DNA of 64,000 bases from the NCBI RefSeq assembly GCF_000422565.1, contig NZ_AUMA01000010.1, positions 62,001 to 126,000 on the forward strand. Reading direction: 5' to 3'. How positions within the stretch are numbered: position 1 is the first letter of the stretch; the number at the start of each line of letters is the position of its first letter. The notes beneath the pieces were generated by a model that was not told where the DNA came from, ran no database searches, and saw only the letters and a program-made list of their open reading frames with translations. Positions 10,036-17,026 of this stretch are shown piece by piece. This DNA is from Desulfovibrio aminophilus DSM 12254. Its GTDB lineage: Bacteria > Desulfobacterota > Desulfovibrionia > Desulfovibrionales > Desulfovibrionaceae. Position numbers and translations under genes: made by a program.

Positions 10036-11213
10036 GCGACCCCCAGCCCCTGGGATGCGGTCTTGCCGCCGGAGCGCAGACGGCGCAGCAGCCCAAGGAA
10101 TCCCGGACGGGCGGCCGGAGCCTCGGCGAATCCGCCCAGGTCCGCGGCCATGCGGCGCAAGGTCCGGGCCAGCCGCGACTTGGGCGCGGCCTCGGTCACG
10201 GCCCGGCCCTGGTTCAGGGCCGAGAGCGCGGAACGGGCGTCGTCAGGCAGGAGCCAGTCCAGGGCATGCCCCAGGACCTCGGCGGCCTCGACCGGGTCGA
10301 TCTCGGACTCGGCCAGATGGCGATTCATGGCGAGCCGGACCTTGTCCGCCAAACCCTGGCGGCGCAGCTCCTCCAGGAAGGCGCGAGCCCGGGCCAAACA
10401 CGGCAGGGTCGGATTGAGCACGAGCACGGCCCCGTCCACGCGCCGCATCAGGTCGATGGCCTGTTCTCCGGCCACTCCCGCGTCCAGGACCAACAGGTCG
10501 AAGAGCCGGGACATCTCGGCCAACAGATGCTCGCGGGCCGAACCGTCCAGCTTGGCGCGGCCGTCCGCCGGAGCGGGCAGCACCCCCAGTCCCGTGGAGT
10601 GCCGGGTGATGATGCTGTCCAGGAAGGTGCCGTCCAGGCGGGCAAGATTGTTGACCACCTCCTCCCAGGTGTAGGCGCATTCGAGGTCCAGAAAATACGG
10701 CGTCTCGCCCTGGGGCTCACGCAGATCCAGCAGGCCCACGCGGCCGGGACGGCTCCGGTTCGTCTCCAGGGCCAGGTTCACGGCCACGGTGCTGGCCCCC
10801 ACTCCGGGCTTGGCCCCGATGACGGCCAGGGTGCGGCCCGTGTCCCGGGCCTGTTCGCGGCCGCCGCCGCGACGCTCGCGGCTGCGGGCCAGAGCCTCGG
10901 CCAAGTCGCGCGCCGTCGCGGGCAGGGGCAGAAATTCCGTGACCCCGGCGCGGATGGCCCGGATGAGCAACTCCGGCGATGGTTCGCGGCCAACCAGGAA
11001 GACCTCGCCCACGCGACCGCCGCGGCGGGCCCGCTCCAGGCGGTCCAGCTCCGCTCCGGGTTCCGCCCCAGGCTCGAACACGAGCAGGTCCACGGGCCCC
11101 GGCTCCTTCCCGTTGAGGTGGACCCCCGGGCACTCCCGGGCCGCCTGCTGGAAGATACGCTTGGCCTCTGGATCATGCACGGCCAGGGTGACGGAGATGG
11201 TGTCGACGGTCAT
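10032..11213 (-). CDS. tadZ: Tad pilus localisation ATPase TadZ (CpaE)
   Basis: MinD/ParA-superfamily protein of the CpaE/TadZ type, 393 residues, which positions the pilus apparatus at the cell envelope. The N-terminal 130 residues form an atypical receiver-like domain. The ATPase domain begins with [18 protein letters not shown]. Where a canonical MinD deviant Walker A would read KGGVGKTT, this has KPGVGAST: the first Lys is kept, but the second (P-loop) Lys is replaced by Ala. Nucleotide hydrolysis may therefore be weak, a variation known in CpaE-type proteins. It is coupled to tadA by a four-base overlap and lies 14 bases after the small lipoprotein gene. Confidence 0.9.
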   Translation of the reverse strand: MTVDTISVTLAVHDPEAKRIFQQAARECPGVHLNGKEPGPVDLLVFEPGAEPGAELDRLERARRGGRVGEVFLVGREPSPELLIRAIRAGVTEFLPLPATARDLAEALARSRERRGGGREQARDTGRTLAVIGAKPGVGASTVAVNLALETNRSRPGRVGLLDLREPQGETPYFLDLECAYTWEEVVNNLARLDGTFLDSIITRHSTGLGVLPAPADGRAKLDGSAREHLLAEMSRLFDLLVLDAGVAGEQAIDLMRRVDGAVLVLNPTLPCLARARAFLEELRRQGLADKVRLAMNRHLAESEIDPVEAAEVLGHALDWLLPDDARSALSALNQGRAVTEAAPKSRLARTLRRMAADLGGFAEAPAARPGFLGLLRRLRSGGKTASQGLGVA

Positions 11214-11227
11214 GGTTCCCTCCCAGC

Positions 11228-11503
11228 CTACTTCTTGTCACCCGAGTCGCCGAAGTTCAGTTGGAGCGTCTTCTGCGTCTCGGAGGAGGACGTGGGCGGC
11301 TTGCGGTAGTTGTCCATGACGCCTTGGGCATAGACGCCGTCCAGGCCGACCACGGGGGCGTCACCGGCCGGGGCTGCGGCCAGTTTCTGGGCCGCCACGG
11401 CCTGGCGCACCGAGGCCCCCAGGGGCTCCTTGAACTCGTCGGCGGCGCACCCGGCGCAGGCCAGGAAACCGATGATGGCGATGGCGGTCAGCAGCCTGGT
11501 CAT
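11228..11503 (-). CDS. Small Tad-locus lipoprotein
   Basis: Predicted 91-residue lipoprotein. The signal peptide MTRLLTAIAIIGFLACAGC has lipidated Cys 19. The mature part is short, charged and has no recognisable fold. It lies between the secretin gene and tadZ, the position where many Tad loci carry rcpB/cpaD or a small pilotin. It is too short for CpaD (typically above 200 residues), so it may be a secretin pilotin or accessory lipoprotein. The function is inferred from position only. Confidence 0.8.
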   Translation of the reverse strand: MTRLLTAIAIIGFLACAGCAADEFKEPLGASVRQAVAAQKLAAAPAGDAPVVGLDGVYAQGVMDNYRKPPTSSSETQKTLQLNFGDSGDKK

Positions 11504-11515
11504 CTTCCCTCCTCC

Positions 11516-12934
11516 TTACCTGGGCAGCATATGCCCGAATTCGCCGTCGAAACCTTCGGCCCGACCGGACGGGCTCTTCGCCTTGGGAGCGGAACCGGCG
11601 ACGCCGGACCCGCTTCCCCGTCCCTCGACCAAGCCGAGCATATAGAACTCGTAGTCGTCGGGTTCGCGGAAGCCGTCGGTGGGCAGGCTCTGCTTGGCCA
11701 CGTCCAGAGGCTTCACGAGATGTGGGGTGATGATGATGATCAGCTCGGACTCGTTCTTCTGAAAGTCGCTGCTGCGGAACAGGGAGCCCAGCACGGGCAC
11801 GTCGCCCAGCACCGGGAACTTGTTCATGTTCTCGCGCAGGGAGTCCTTGATGAGCCCGGCGATGGCGAAGCTCTGGCCGTTGCCCAGCTCCACCGTGGTC
11901 GAGGCACGGCGGCTGGTGATGGACGGGACATTGAAAGAGTTCACGGTCACGGCCCGGGAGTAGTCCAGATCCGAAACCTGCGGCTCCACCTTGATGTTGA
12001 TGGTGCCGGAGTCAAGCACGGTGGGCGTGAACTTGAGGCCCACGCCGAAGGGCTTGTACTCGATGCCCACGGTACCCAGACCCTGGGGCACGGGGATGGG
12101 CACCTCGCCGCCGGCCAGGAACTCGGCGGTCTGACCCGAAAGGCAAATCAGGTTCGGCTCGGCCAGAATCTTGATCAGGCCGTTGGCCTTGAGGGCGTCC
12201 ACGAAGTAGCTCAGGCTGTTGCCCGCGCTGCCCACGCTGGTGGTGCCCGCTATGCCCACGTTGTTGGAAAGGGTGAGCGCCCCTTCCTCGTCCAGGTAGG
12301 TCAGACGGTTCAAGAAGCTGTAAAGAATCTCGTCGCCGGACATGAACCGGAAGTTGAACCCCAGACGCTTCATGACGCTGCGGCTCATCTCGGCCACACG
12401 CACCTCGAGCATGACCTGCTGGACCCCGCCCACGCGCAGGAGGTTGACCACCTTGCCCGGCGCGGAGGCCTCGGCCAGGGACAGGGCCGTGGCCAGATTC
12501 GTGGCGCTGGACACGCTGCCGGAAAGAGTCACGGATTCGCCCGAGGATAGGACGCGGATGCCCGCCTCGCTCGGCAGGACGGTGTGCAGCATGTGCTTGA
12601 GCTGGGTCACGTCCGGCACGACCTCCAGGTCGTAAACCGCGTTCACCCGATCTCCCGGGCCCCAGAGGGTCAGGTTGGTGGTCCCGGTCTTCTTGCCGGT
12701 GATGTAGATCTGCCGTGGCGAGATGAGCACCAGCTCGGCCTGTTCCGGCGCGGCCAGGGAGATGCGGGCGATGTCCGAGTCGCTGTTCAGGATCAGGGAC
12801 TTGCCCGCCACGAGCTGAACGGCCTGGGGGGCCTCGGTGGCCAGGATGCGGAATCCCGGCCCGGCATGGGCGGCCTGGGTCCAGCACAGGGCCAGAACCA
12901 GGGCTGCGGTGAAAAAGGATCGACGCGCGTTCAT
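11516..12934 (-). CDS. rcpA: Tad outer-membrane secretin RcpA (CpaC)
   Basis: Secretin that forms the outer-membrane channel for the Flp pilus, 472 residues. A cleavable signal peptide ends near AAHA-GPGF. The N-terminal half carries the BON/N-domain region typical of CpaC (GKSLILNSDSDIARISLA; the phrase ITGKKTGTTNLTLWG is the usual RcpA signature). The C-terminal secretin domain includes LAEPNLICLSGQTAEFLAGGE, followed by TSRRASTTVELGNGQSFAIAGL. The start gives a good signal peptide and lies 15 bases after the rcpC stop. Confidence 0.94.
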   Translation of the reverse strand: MNARRSFFTAALVLALCWTQAAHAGPGFRILATEAPQAVQLVAGKSLILNSDSDIARISLAAPEQAELVLISPRQIYITGKKTGTTNLTLWGPGDRVNAVYDLEVVPDVTQLKHMLHTVLPSEAGIRVLSSGESVTLSGSVSSATNLATALSLAEASAPGKVVNLLRVGGVQQVMLEVRVAEMSRSVMKRLGFNFRFMSGDEILYSFLNRLTYLDEEGALTLSNNVGIAGTTSVGSAGNSLSYFVDALKANGLIKILAEPNLICLSGQTAEFLAGGEVPIPVPQGLGTVGIEYKPFGVGLKFTPTVLDSGTINIKVEPQVSDLDYSRAVTVNSFNVPSITSRRASTTVELGNGQSFAIAGLIKDSLRENMNKFPVLGDVPVLGSLFRSSDFQKNESELIIIITPHLVKPLDVAKQSLPTDGFREPDDYEFYMLGLVEGRGSGSGVAGSAPKAKSPSGRAEGFDGEFGHMLPR

Positions 12935-12949
12935 GGCCGTTCCTCCGCG

Positions 12950-13783
12950 CTAGAAGCGCACCCGGTCGCGAGTTCCGCCGCGGATCACTTCGACCTCCAC
13001 GGCGGGGCGCGGTGCGGCCTGGGCGGCGGCCTTGGGCCGAACCTGGACGGGACGCAGGGAGGCCAGGGTGGCGGCCGTATCCGCACCGTTGGTCAGCACG
13101 GTTTCCTGGTCGGCTTCGTTCCTCAGGGCGAAGTTGAGCGTGCCCTGTGTGGCGGCCAGGGCCAGCTTTTCGCTCTCCTCGGGAGTCAGGTCCAGGGTGT
13201 AGACGTCCACGGAGGACGGCTTTTCACCGTCGCCGGAAGGCTCCAGCTCCGTGCCCGTGGCCAGGACCGGAACCTTCTCCAGCACGAGCTTGGTCACTTT
13301 CTCCTCCCGCTCGCCGACAGGCAGGGTCACGAGCACGTCCACCAGATTGCCGGGGCGGATGAACCCGGCCAGTCCCATGACCTTGTTGCCCTTCACGGCC
13401 ATGGCCCTGCGGCCCGGGCCGAGCATGGCGCTGATGCCGCCCACCTTCACGTCCTCGGGAGCCAGACGCGGAGCGGTCACGGCCTCTCCCTTGCCCACGG
13501 ACTGCGCCAACACGCGGCCCACCAGAGACTCCTGCGCACGGAAGGACTGGGACGGTTCGCTGCCCTCGACGAAGGGAGCCAGCCGAAGCATGCCGGGCTC
13601 GATCCGGGCGCCCTTCGGCATGTCGGTGGCGGCGACAACAACCTGCACGGTCCGCACCGTGACCTGGGCCACGGGCGCGGCCGGAGCGCGGGCGGAGAGC
13701 CACCGGAAGACAAGCAGACCGGCGGTCAGGGCCAGGACAAGGGCCAGGACCATCTGCAGCAGGGAGCGGACGGTTCTGCTCAC
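12950..13783 (-). CDS. rcpC: Tad pilus periplasmic protein RcpC (CpaB)
   Basis: CpaB/RcpC family, 277 residues. It has one N-terminal membrane anchor (about 8-30) and a periplasmic SAF domain (about 45-110; VVAATDMPKGARIEPGML), followed by a second beta-rich domain (MGLAGFIRPGNLVDVLVTL). The family is thought to gate or stabilise the secretin. It sits between tadV and rcpA with 9- and 15-base gaps, so it is certainly in the operon. Confidence 0.92.
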   Translation of the reverse strand: MSRTVRSLLQMVLALVLALTAGLLVFRWLSARAPAAPVAQVTVRTVQVVVAATDMPKGARIEPGMLRLAPFVEGSEPSQSFRAQESLVGRVLAQSVGKGEAVTAPRLAPEDVKVGGISAMLGPGRRAMAVKGNKVMGLAGFIRPGNLVDVLVTLPVGEREEKVTKLVLEKVPVLATGTELEPSGDGEKPSSVDVYTLDLTPEESEKLALAATQGTLNFALRNEADQETVLTNGADTAATLASLRPVQVRPKAAAQAAPRPAVEVEVIRGGTRDRVRF

Positions 13784-13792
13784 GACAACCTC

Positions 13793-14338
13793 CTAGAGGC
13801 CGAGGGTTCCGCGTTCCCAGGCCGTGTAGACCAGAGTGAACACGGTGCCGGCGGCGATGGCCAGCCCGTAGCACAAGCGCGGCAGAGGCCTGCCGACGGG
13901 CGCGGGAACCGGCGCATATTCCAGCTTGCGGGTGGCCAGCAGGACCAGGAAGGCGTCGCGGATGTTGCGCAGGACGCGGGGCAGCAGCCCCAAGCGCAGG
14001 AGCATGAACAGGGCGTAGAGCCCTCCCGCCAGGCAAGTGAAAAGAAAGGCGCTGAAGACATCGGCCGCGCCGAGCCACGCGCCCACGGCGGCCATGAGCT
14101 TCACGTCGCCCCCGCCCATGAGGCGCAGGAGGAACGGCACGAGCATCACGGCCAAGCCCAGGGCCAGGCCGGCGGCGCTGAAGGCCAAGCCGTCCAGGCC
14201 CCGGGCCAGCCCGTGATAGGCCAGGCCGGCGAACATCGCGGGAAGCGTGAGCAGATTCGGAATCTTCTGGTCCCAGAGGTCCGTGACCACGGCCACGGAC
14301 AGCATGACGCAGACGATTGCGCCGATGAGCAGATCCAT
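13793..14338 (-). CDS. tadV: Flp prepilin peptidase TadV (CpaA)
   Basis: Type IV prepilin peptidase of the short CpaA/TadV class, 181 residues, with about six membrane helices. It should cleave the Flp prepilin and the TadE-type pseudopilins at the inner membrane. The two aspartates of the active site are visible: Asp in TDLWDQKIPN (near residue 20) and Asp in GGGDVKLM (about 80). The N-methylation domain of full-length PilD is absent, as usual for TadV. It is the first gene after flp, separated by 151 bases containing a strong hairpin. Confidence 0.93.
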   Translation of the reverse strand: MDLLIGAIVCVMLSVAVVTDLWDQKIPNLLTLPAMFAGLAYHGLARGLDGLAFSAAGLALGLAVMLVPFLLRLMGGGDVKLMAAVGAWLGAADVFSAFLFTCLAGGLYALFMLLRLGLLPRVLRNIRDAFLVLLATRKLEYAPVPAPVGRPLPRLCYGLAIAAGTVFTLVYTAWERGTLGL

Positions 14339-14400
14339 GTCTCTCCCCTCCTGATCCGCTATGCCCGACGGCCGGTTCCCCCGTTTTCCCCCCGGGGGGC

Positions 14401-14443
14401 GCGGGGCCCGCGGTCCTTTCAGGAAAAGTTCCGCGAGCCCCGC
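14401..14443 (-). terminator. Intercistronic stem-loop between flp and tadV (attenuator-like)
   Basis: Arms 14401-14413 and 14431-14443 pair over 13 bases with a single mismatch that can form G-U in RNA. The 17-base loop contains its own short inverted repeat. No U tract follows. The position directly after the major pilin gene suggests partial termination or mRNA protection, letting flp be expressed above the assembly genes. Confidence 0.55.
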
Positions 14444-14489
14444 CCATCCGTCGTTTCCCGCGCCGGGCGCGGGGTCTGGTCGTGCGGGA

Positions 14490-14672
14490 TCAGCTGCCGG
14501 TGCTGGTGGTGGGCATCTTTCCGGCGATGGTGTCGAAGGTGCCGCTGACCTTGGTGCCCAGGGTGGTCACCGCGGTGATGATCACGGCCGCGATGAGGGC
14601 GGCGATGAGGCCGTATTCCAGAGCGGTCACGCCTTCCTCGTCCTTGAACAGCTGCATCAGTCTGGTCATCAT
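14490..14672 (-). CDS. flp: Flp-type major pilin
   Basis: Flp/Fap-family type IVb pilin, 60 residues before processing. The leader MMTRLMQLFKDEEG is followed by the mature N-terminus VTALEYGLIAALIAAVII, with Glu+5 and the Tyr that define the Flp motif. TadV should cleave after the Gly. The short C-terminal tail KMPTTSTGS lacks cysteines. The ribosome site AAGGGGAG lies just upstream of the ATG-ATG start. Transcription most likely begins at the sigma-54 promoter at 14750-14765, giving a leader of about 65-70 bases. It is the first gene of the large minus-strand tad block. Confidence 0.95.
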   Translation of the reverse strand: MMTRLMQLFKDEEGVTALEYGLIAALIAAVIITAVTTLGTKVSGTFDTIAGKMPTTSTGS

Positions 14673-14749
14673 GATCGTTCTCCCCTTCTTGGTGGTTTCC
14701 GATTCCGACCCGCGCCGCCGGGATGGAGGCGCGGCCGATGTCCCATATG

Positions 14750-14765
14750 AGCAATGGCCGTGCCA
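14750..14765 (-). promoter_or_regulatory. Sigma-54 (-24/-12) promoter of flp
   Basis: Read on the minus strand the site is TGGCAC-N5-TTGCT, matching the RpoN consensus TGGCAC-N5-TTGCW with the invariant GG and GC at exact spacing. Initiation about 12 bases after the GC element would fall near 14740, leaving room for a leader and the flp ribosome site. The regulator immediately upstream has the sigma-54 contact motif GAFTGA. Confidence 0.88.
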
Positions 14766-14883
14766 GGACGTGTCTCGCTAGCACAGGCGAGATATTTTAT
14801 TCTTTTAAATCATTGTGATGAAGAAATGAGACAGCCGCCACGGGCCTCGCGAAGTAAGCCCTGGCGAAGAGGAGGAATCTACG

Positions 14884-14896
14884 ATTCGTGGATCAC
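14884..14896. repeat. Direct repeat copy 1 (ATTCGTGGATCAC)
   Basis: This 13-base element recurs at 14966-14978 with one difference (ATTCATGGATCAC), 82 bases apart. Both copies contain GTG/ATG-GAT-CAC with partial dyad symmetry. They lie 120-215 bases upstream of the flp sigma-54 promoter, where enhancer-binding proteins usually bind. Confidence 0.4.
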
Positions 14897-14902
14897 ACGG
14901 TT

Positions 14903-14919
14903 TTCATGCGAAGCGTGAA
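14903..14919. promoter_or_regulatory. Inverted repeat, candidate enhancer site for the NtrC-type regulator
   Basis: TTCATGC-GAA-GCGTGAA is a 17-base dyad with 6 of 7 arm positions symmetric. Its size suits a dimeric Fis-type helix-turn-helix, and it lies about 170 bases upstream of the expected flp transcription start. The binding protein is inferred. Confidence 0.4.
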
Positions 14920-14965
14920 TGATAGAATAACACACTGAATAAACCTATCTTTTCGCCAGTCCACT

Positions 14966-14978
14966 ATTCATGGATCAC
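14966..14978. repeat. Direct repeat copy 2 (ATTCATGGATCAC)
   Basis: Second copy of the element at 14884-14896, 12 of 13 positions identical. It overlaps the stop codon of the response regulator gene, so its conservation is partly constrained by coding. Confidence 0.35.
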
Positions 14979-16363
14979 TGAACCCGCAGGCAGGCTATCG
15001 GGTCCAGGCCGTGCTTCTGGAGTTTGTTCCACAGGTTCTTGGCCGTGATTCCCAGCAGCCGGGCGGCCTCGGTCTGGACGCCCCCGGCGCGGCGCAAGGC
15101 TTGCACGATGAGGCCCTTTTCATACTCGTTCACAGCGCGCTTGAGCGGCAGGCCGATTTCGGGTGGGACGATTTCGGGAATCGGCTCGGCCCGCCGCTGC
15201 AGCGCCAGCGACAAATCCGCCGCCGTGATCCGGCCGGAAGCCGCGAAGATGGCCGTGCGCTCCAACGTATTGGCCAGTTGGCGGACGTTGCCCGGCCAGT
15301 CCTGGGCCTGGAGGAGCCGCAGGGCGTCGGGAGCCAGGGACAGCGGCTCCCCCCCCAGTCGGCGGCCGATCCGGTCGAGGAAGAAATCGGCCAGCAAGGC
15401 CAGATCCTCCTTGCGTTCACGCAGGGGCGGCAGATGGATGGCGGCCACGTTCAACCGATAGTAGAGGTCCGCCCGGAACTCCTTGGCCTCCACGCGGTCC
15501 CGCAGATCCTGGTTGGTGGCCGCGATGATCCGCACGTCGAAGGTCACGGGCCGCGAGCCGCCCACGCGCTCCACCTGCTTCTGTTCCACGGCGCGCAGGA
15601 GCTTGGGTTGAAGGTGCAGGGGCATGTCCCCGATCTCGTCCAGGAGGATGCTGCCGCCCTGGGCCATTTCGAAGCGGCCGCGCCGGGCGGCGGTGGCCCC
15701 GGTGAAGGCCCCCTTCTCGTGGCCGAAGAGTTCGCTCTCCAGAAGGTTTTCCGGGATGGCCGCGCAGTTCAGCTTGACGAAGGGACCGGCCGCCCTGGGG
15801 CTCAGGGCGTGGATGGTGTCGGCGACGAGTTCCTTGCCCGTACCGGACTCGCCGGTGATGAGCACGTCGGCATCCAGACCGGCCACCCGCTGGAGCATGT
15901 CCTTGACCCGCGACATGGCTTGGCCCTGGCCGATGATCCGTGACAGGGGCCCCTCGCGCTCCAAGGTCGTACGCAAGGCCTGGACCTGGCCCTGGAGGCG
16001 GCGTTTCTCCAAAGCCCGGCGGATGACCACCTCCATCTCGGCCAGGCTGAACGGCTTGGTGAAGTAGTCGTAGGCCCCGCGCTTGAGGGCCTCCACGGCG
16101 GAATCCCTGCTGGAAAAGGCGGTCATGACCACGATGTCGGCCAGGGGCGCGGCCCGCTTGAGGTGCGGAAGAGCCTCGATGCCGGACATGCCGGGAAGCA
16201 TGACGTCCTGGAGCACGAGGTCGAAATCCCCAGCCTCGGCGAGACGGATGCCCTCCTCGGCAGAACCCGCGACATCCACCTCGAATTCCTTGTCCCGCAA
16301 GGCCTCCACGAGCATCCCCCGGAAGGCCGCGTCGTCGTCCACCACCAGAATCCTGGCCGTCAT
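14975..16363 (-). CDS. Sigma-54-dependent NtrC-family response regulator (REC-AAA+-Fis)
   Basis: Enhancer-binding response regulator, 462 residues. REC domain at about 1-120 with acceptor Asp in LVLQDVMLPGMSG and Lys in YFTKPFS. AAA+ domain at about 135-375 with Walker A GESGTGKE, the sigma-54 contact loop GAFTGA, and Walker B GGSILLDEIGDM. A Fis-type helix-turn-helix ends the protein (TEAARLLGITAKNLWNKLQ). The start is ATG 16363 with CAGGGGGA upstream; GTG 16390 would add nine residues with no ribosome site. No kinase gene is adjacent. It sits between the two divergent tad blocks, each with a sigma-54 promoter, so it is almost certainly their activator. Confidence 0.94.
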   Translation of the reverse strand: MTARILVVDDDAAFRGMLVEALRDKEFEVDVAGSAEEGIRLAEAGDFDLVLQDVMLPGMSGIEALPHLKRAAPLADIVVMTAFSSRDSAVEALKRGAYDYFTKPFSLAEMEVVIRRALEKRRLQGQVQALRTTLEREGPLSRIIGQGQAMSRVKDMLQRVAGLDADVLITGESGTGKELVADTIHALSPRAAGPFVKLNCAAIPENLLESELFGHEKGAFTGATAARRGRFEMAQGGSILLDEIGDMPLHLQPKLLRAVEQKQVERVGGSRPVTFDVRIIAATNQDLRDRVEAKEFRADLYYRLNVAAIHLPPLRERKEDLALLADFFLDRIGRRLGGEPLSLAPDALRLLQAQDWPGNVRQLANTLERTAIFAASGRITAADLSLALQRRAEPIPEIVPPEIGLPLKRAVNEYEKGLIVQALRRAGGVQTEAARLLGITAKNLWNKLQKHGLDPIACLRVQ

Positions 16364-16471
16364 GGCTTCCCCCTGGGCGGCATCGGCCACCCCTCATGAC
16401 CCTAGCCTCTCCCGGTCTGGAAATCCACAAAAAATAGATCGCCACATCACACACAGGGCTGCAATCCGCAG

Positions 16472-16487
16472 TGCAAGGAAATTTGCA
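16472..16487. promoter_or_regulatory. Dyad upstream of the tadE sigma-54 promoter
   Basis: TGCAA-N6-TTGCA, a perfect 5-base dyad about 100 bases upstream of the predicted tadE start site, followed by an AT-rich stretch (16488-16530). It differs in sequence from the dyad upstream of flp, so assignment to the same regulator is uncertain. Confidence 0.25.
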
Positions 16488-16558
16488 TAGAAAAAATTAT
16501 TTTATACTTCAATATGATAAGTAAAAAAATACACCGCCAGCGAAATTCTCATGCCCCT

Positions 16559-16574
16559 TGGTACGGGGGTTGCT
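16559..16574 (+). promoter_or_regulatory. Sigma-54 (-24/-12) promoter of the tadE-tadG block
   Basis: TGGTAC-N5-TTGCT with the invariant GG and GC doublets at the correct spacing; TGGYAC is an accepted -24 form. Initiation near 16584 means the in-frame ATG at 16586 would be leaderless, whereas ATG 16622 has an AGGA ribosome site. The promoter therefore also fixes the tadE start. Confidence 0.85.
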
Positions 16575-16621
16575 TTTGAGAGACTATGGAACGGAACCGA
16601 AACGGATCAAGCGAGGATGCC

Positions 16622-17026
16622 ATGCGCAAGCGACATGCACGAGGGCGCGGACAGCGGGGGATGGCGGCGGTGGAGTTCGCGCTCATCCTGCCCGTGCTGG
16701 CCGCCCTGTTTTTCCTGATCCTGGAGGGCGCCAACGCGATCCGCACCTATTCCATCATCTCCGAAGCCAGCCGCGAGGCCGCCCGGCTGGTGCTCCGCGA
16801 AGGCAGCACGACCAACGTGGAATTCCTGGTGCAGTCCCTGACCGCCGCGCAACTCCCGGCCGCCAACCTGAACACCAACGTGACCGTCAACAGCGAGCAG
16901 AAGACCGTCACCGTCGAGGTCGATTATGACTACCAAAGCATGCTCGGTTCCCAGTCCATGGTCGAAACCTTCAACAGCGGCCAACCCTATGTCCTGCTTG
17001 CCCGCACGACCATGCCGCTGCCGTAG
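16622..17026 (+). CDS. tadE: TadE-like pseudopilin
   Basis: TadE-family minor pseudopilin, 134 residues. A short basic leader (MRKRHARGRGQRG) precedes MAAVEFALILPVLAALFFLILEG, the type IVb prepilin-like hydrophobic segment with Glu at position 5 of the mature chain. It is a likely TadV substrate, cleaved after RG. The start at 16622 is preferred over ATG 16586 because AGGATGCC precedes it and because 16586 coincides with the predicted transcription start. First gene of the plus-strand tad block. Its 3' end overlaps the next gene in another frame. Confidence 0.9.
   Translation: MRKRHARGRGQRGMAAVEFALILPVLAALFFLILEGANAIRTYSIISEASREAARLVLREGSTTNVEFLVQSLTAAQLPAANLNTNVTVNSEQKTVTVEVDYDYQSMLGSQSMVETFNSGQPYVLLARTTMPLP

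Larger units (their letters stand above)
14673..14974. other. Regulatory intergenic region upstream of flp
   Basis: About 300 bases between flp and the upstream regulator gene with no credible coding sequence. It is markedly more AT-rich than its surroundings (14790-14960). It holds a sigma-54 promoter, a near-perfect 17-base dyad, and a direct repeat whose second copy overlaps the regulator stop codon; these are listed separately. Confidence 0.7.

Noticed and set aside
12584-14548. A 654-codon open frame on the plus strand antisense to rcpC and tadV
   Set aside because: It mirrors the real genes in the GC-rich third-position frame, has Gly/His/Gln-rich composition and no ribosome site. Similar antisense frames occur over most genes here.
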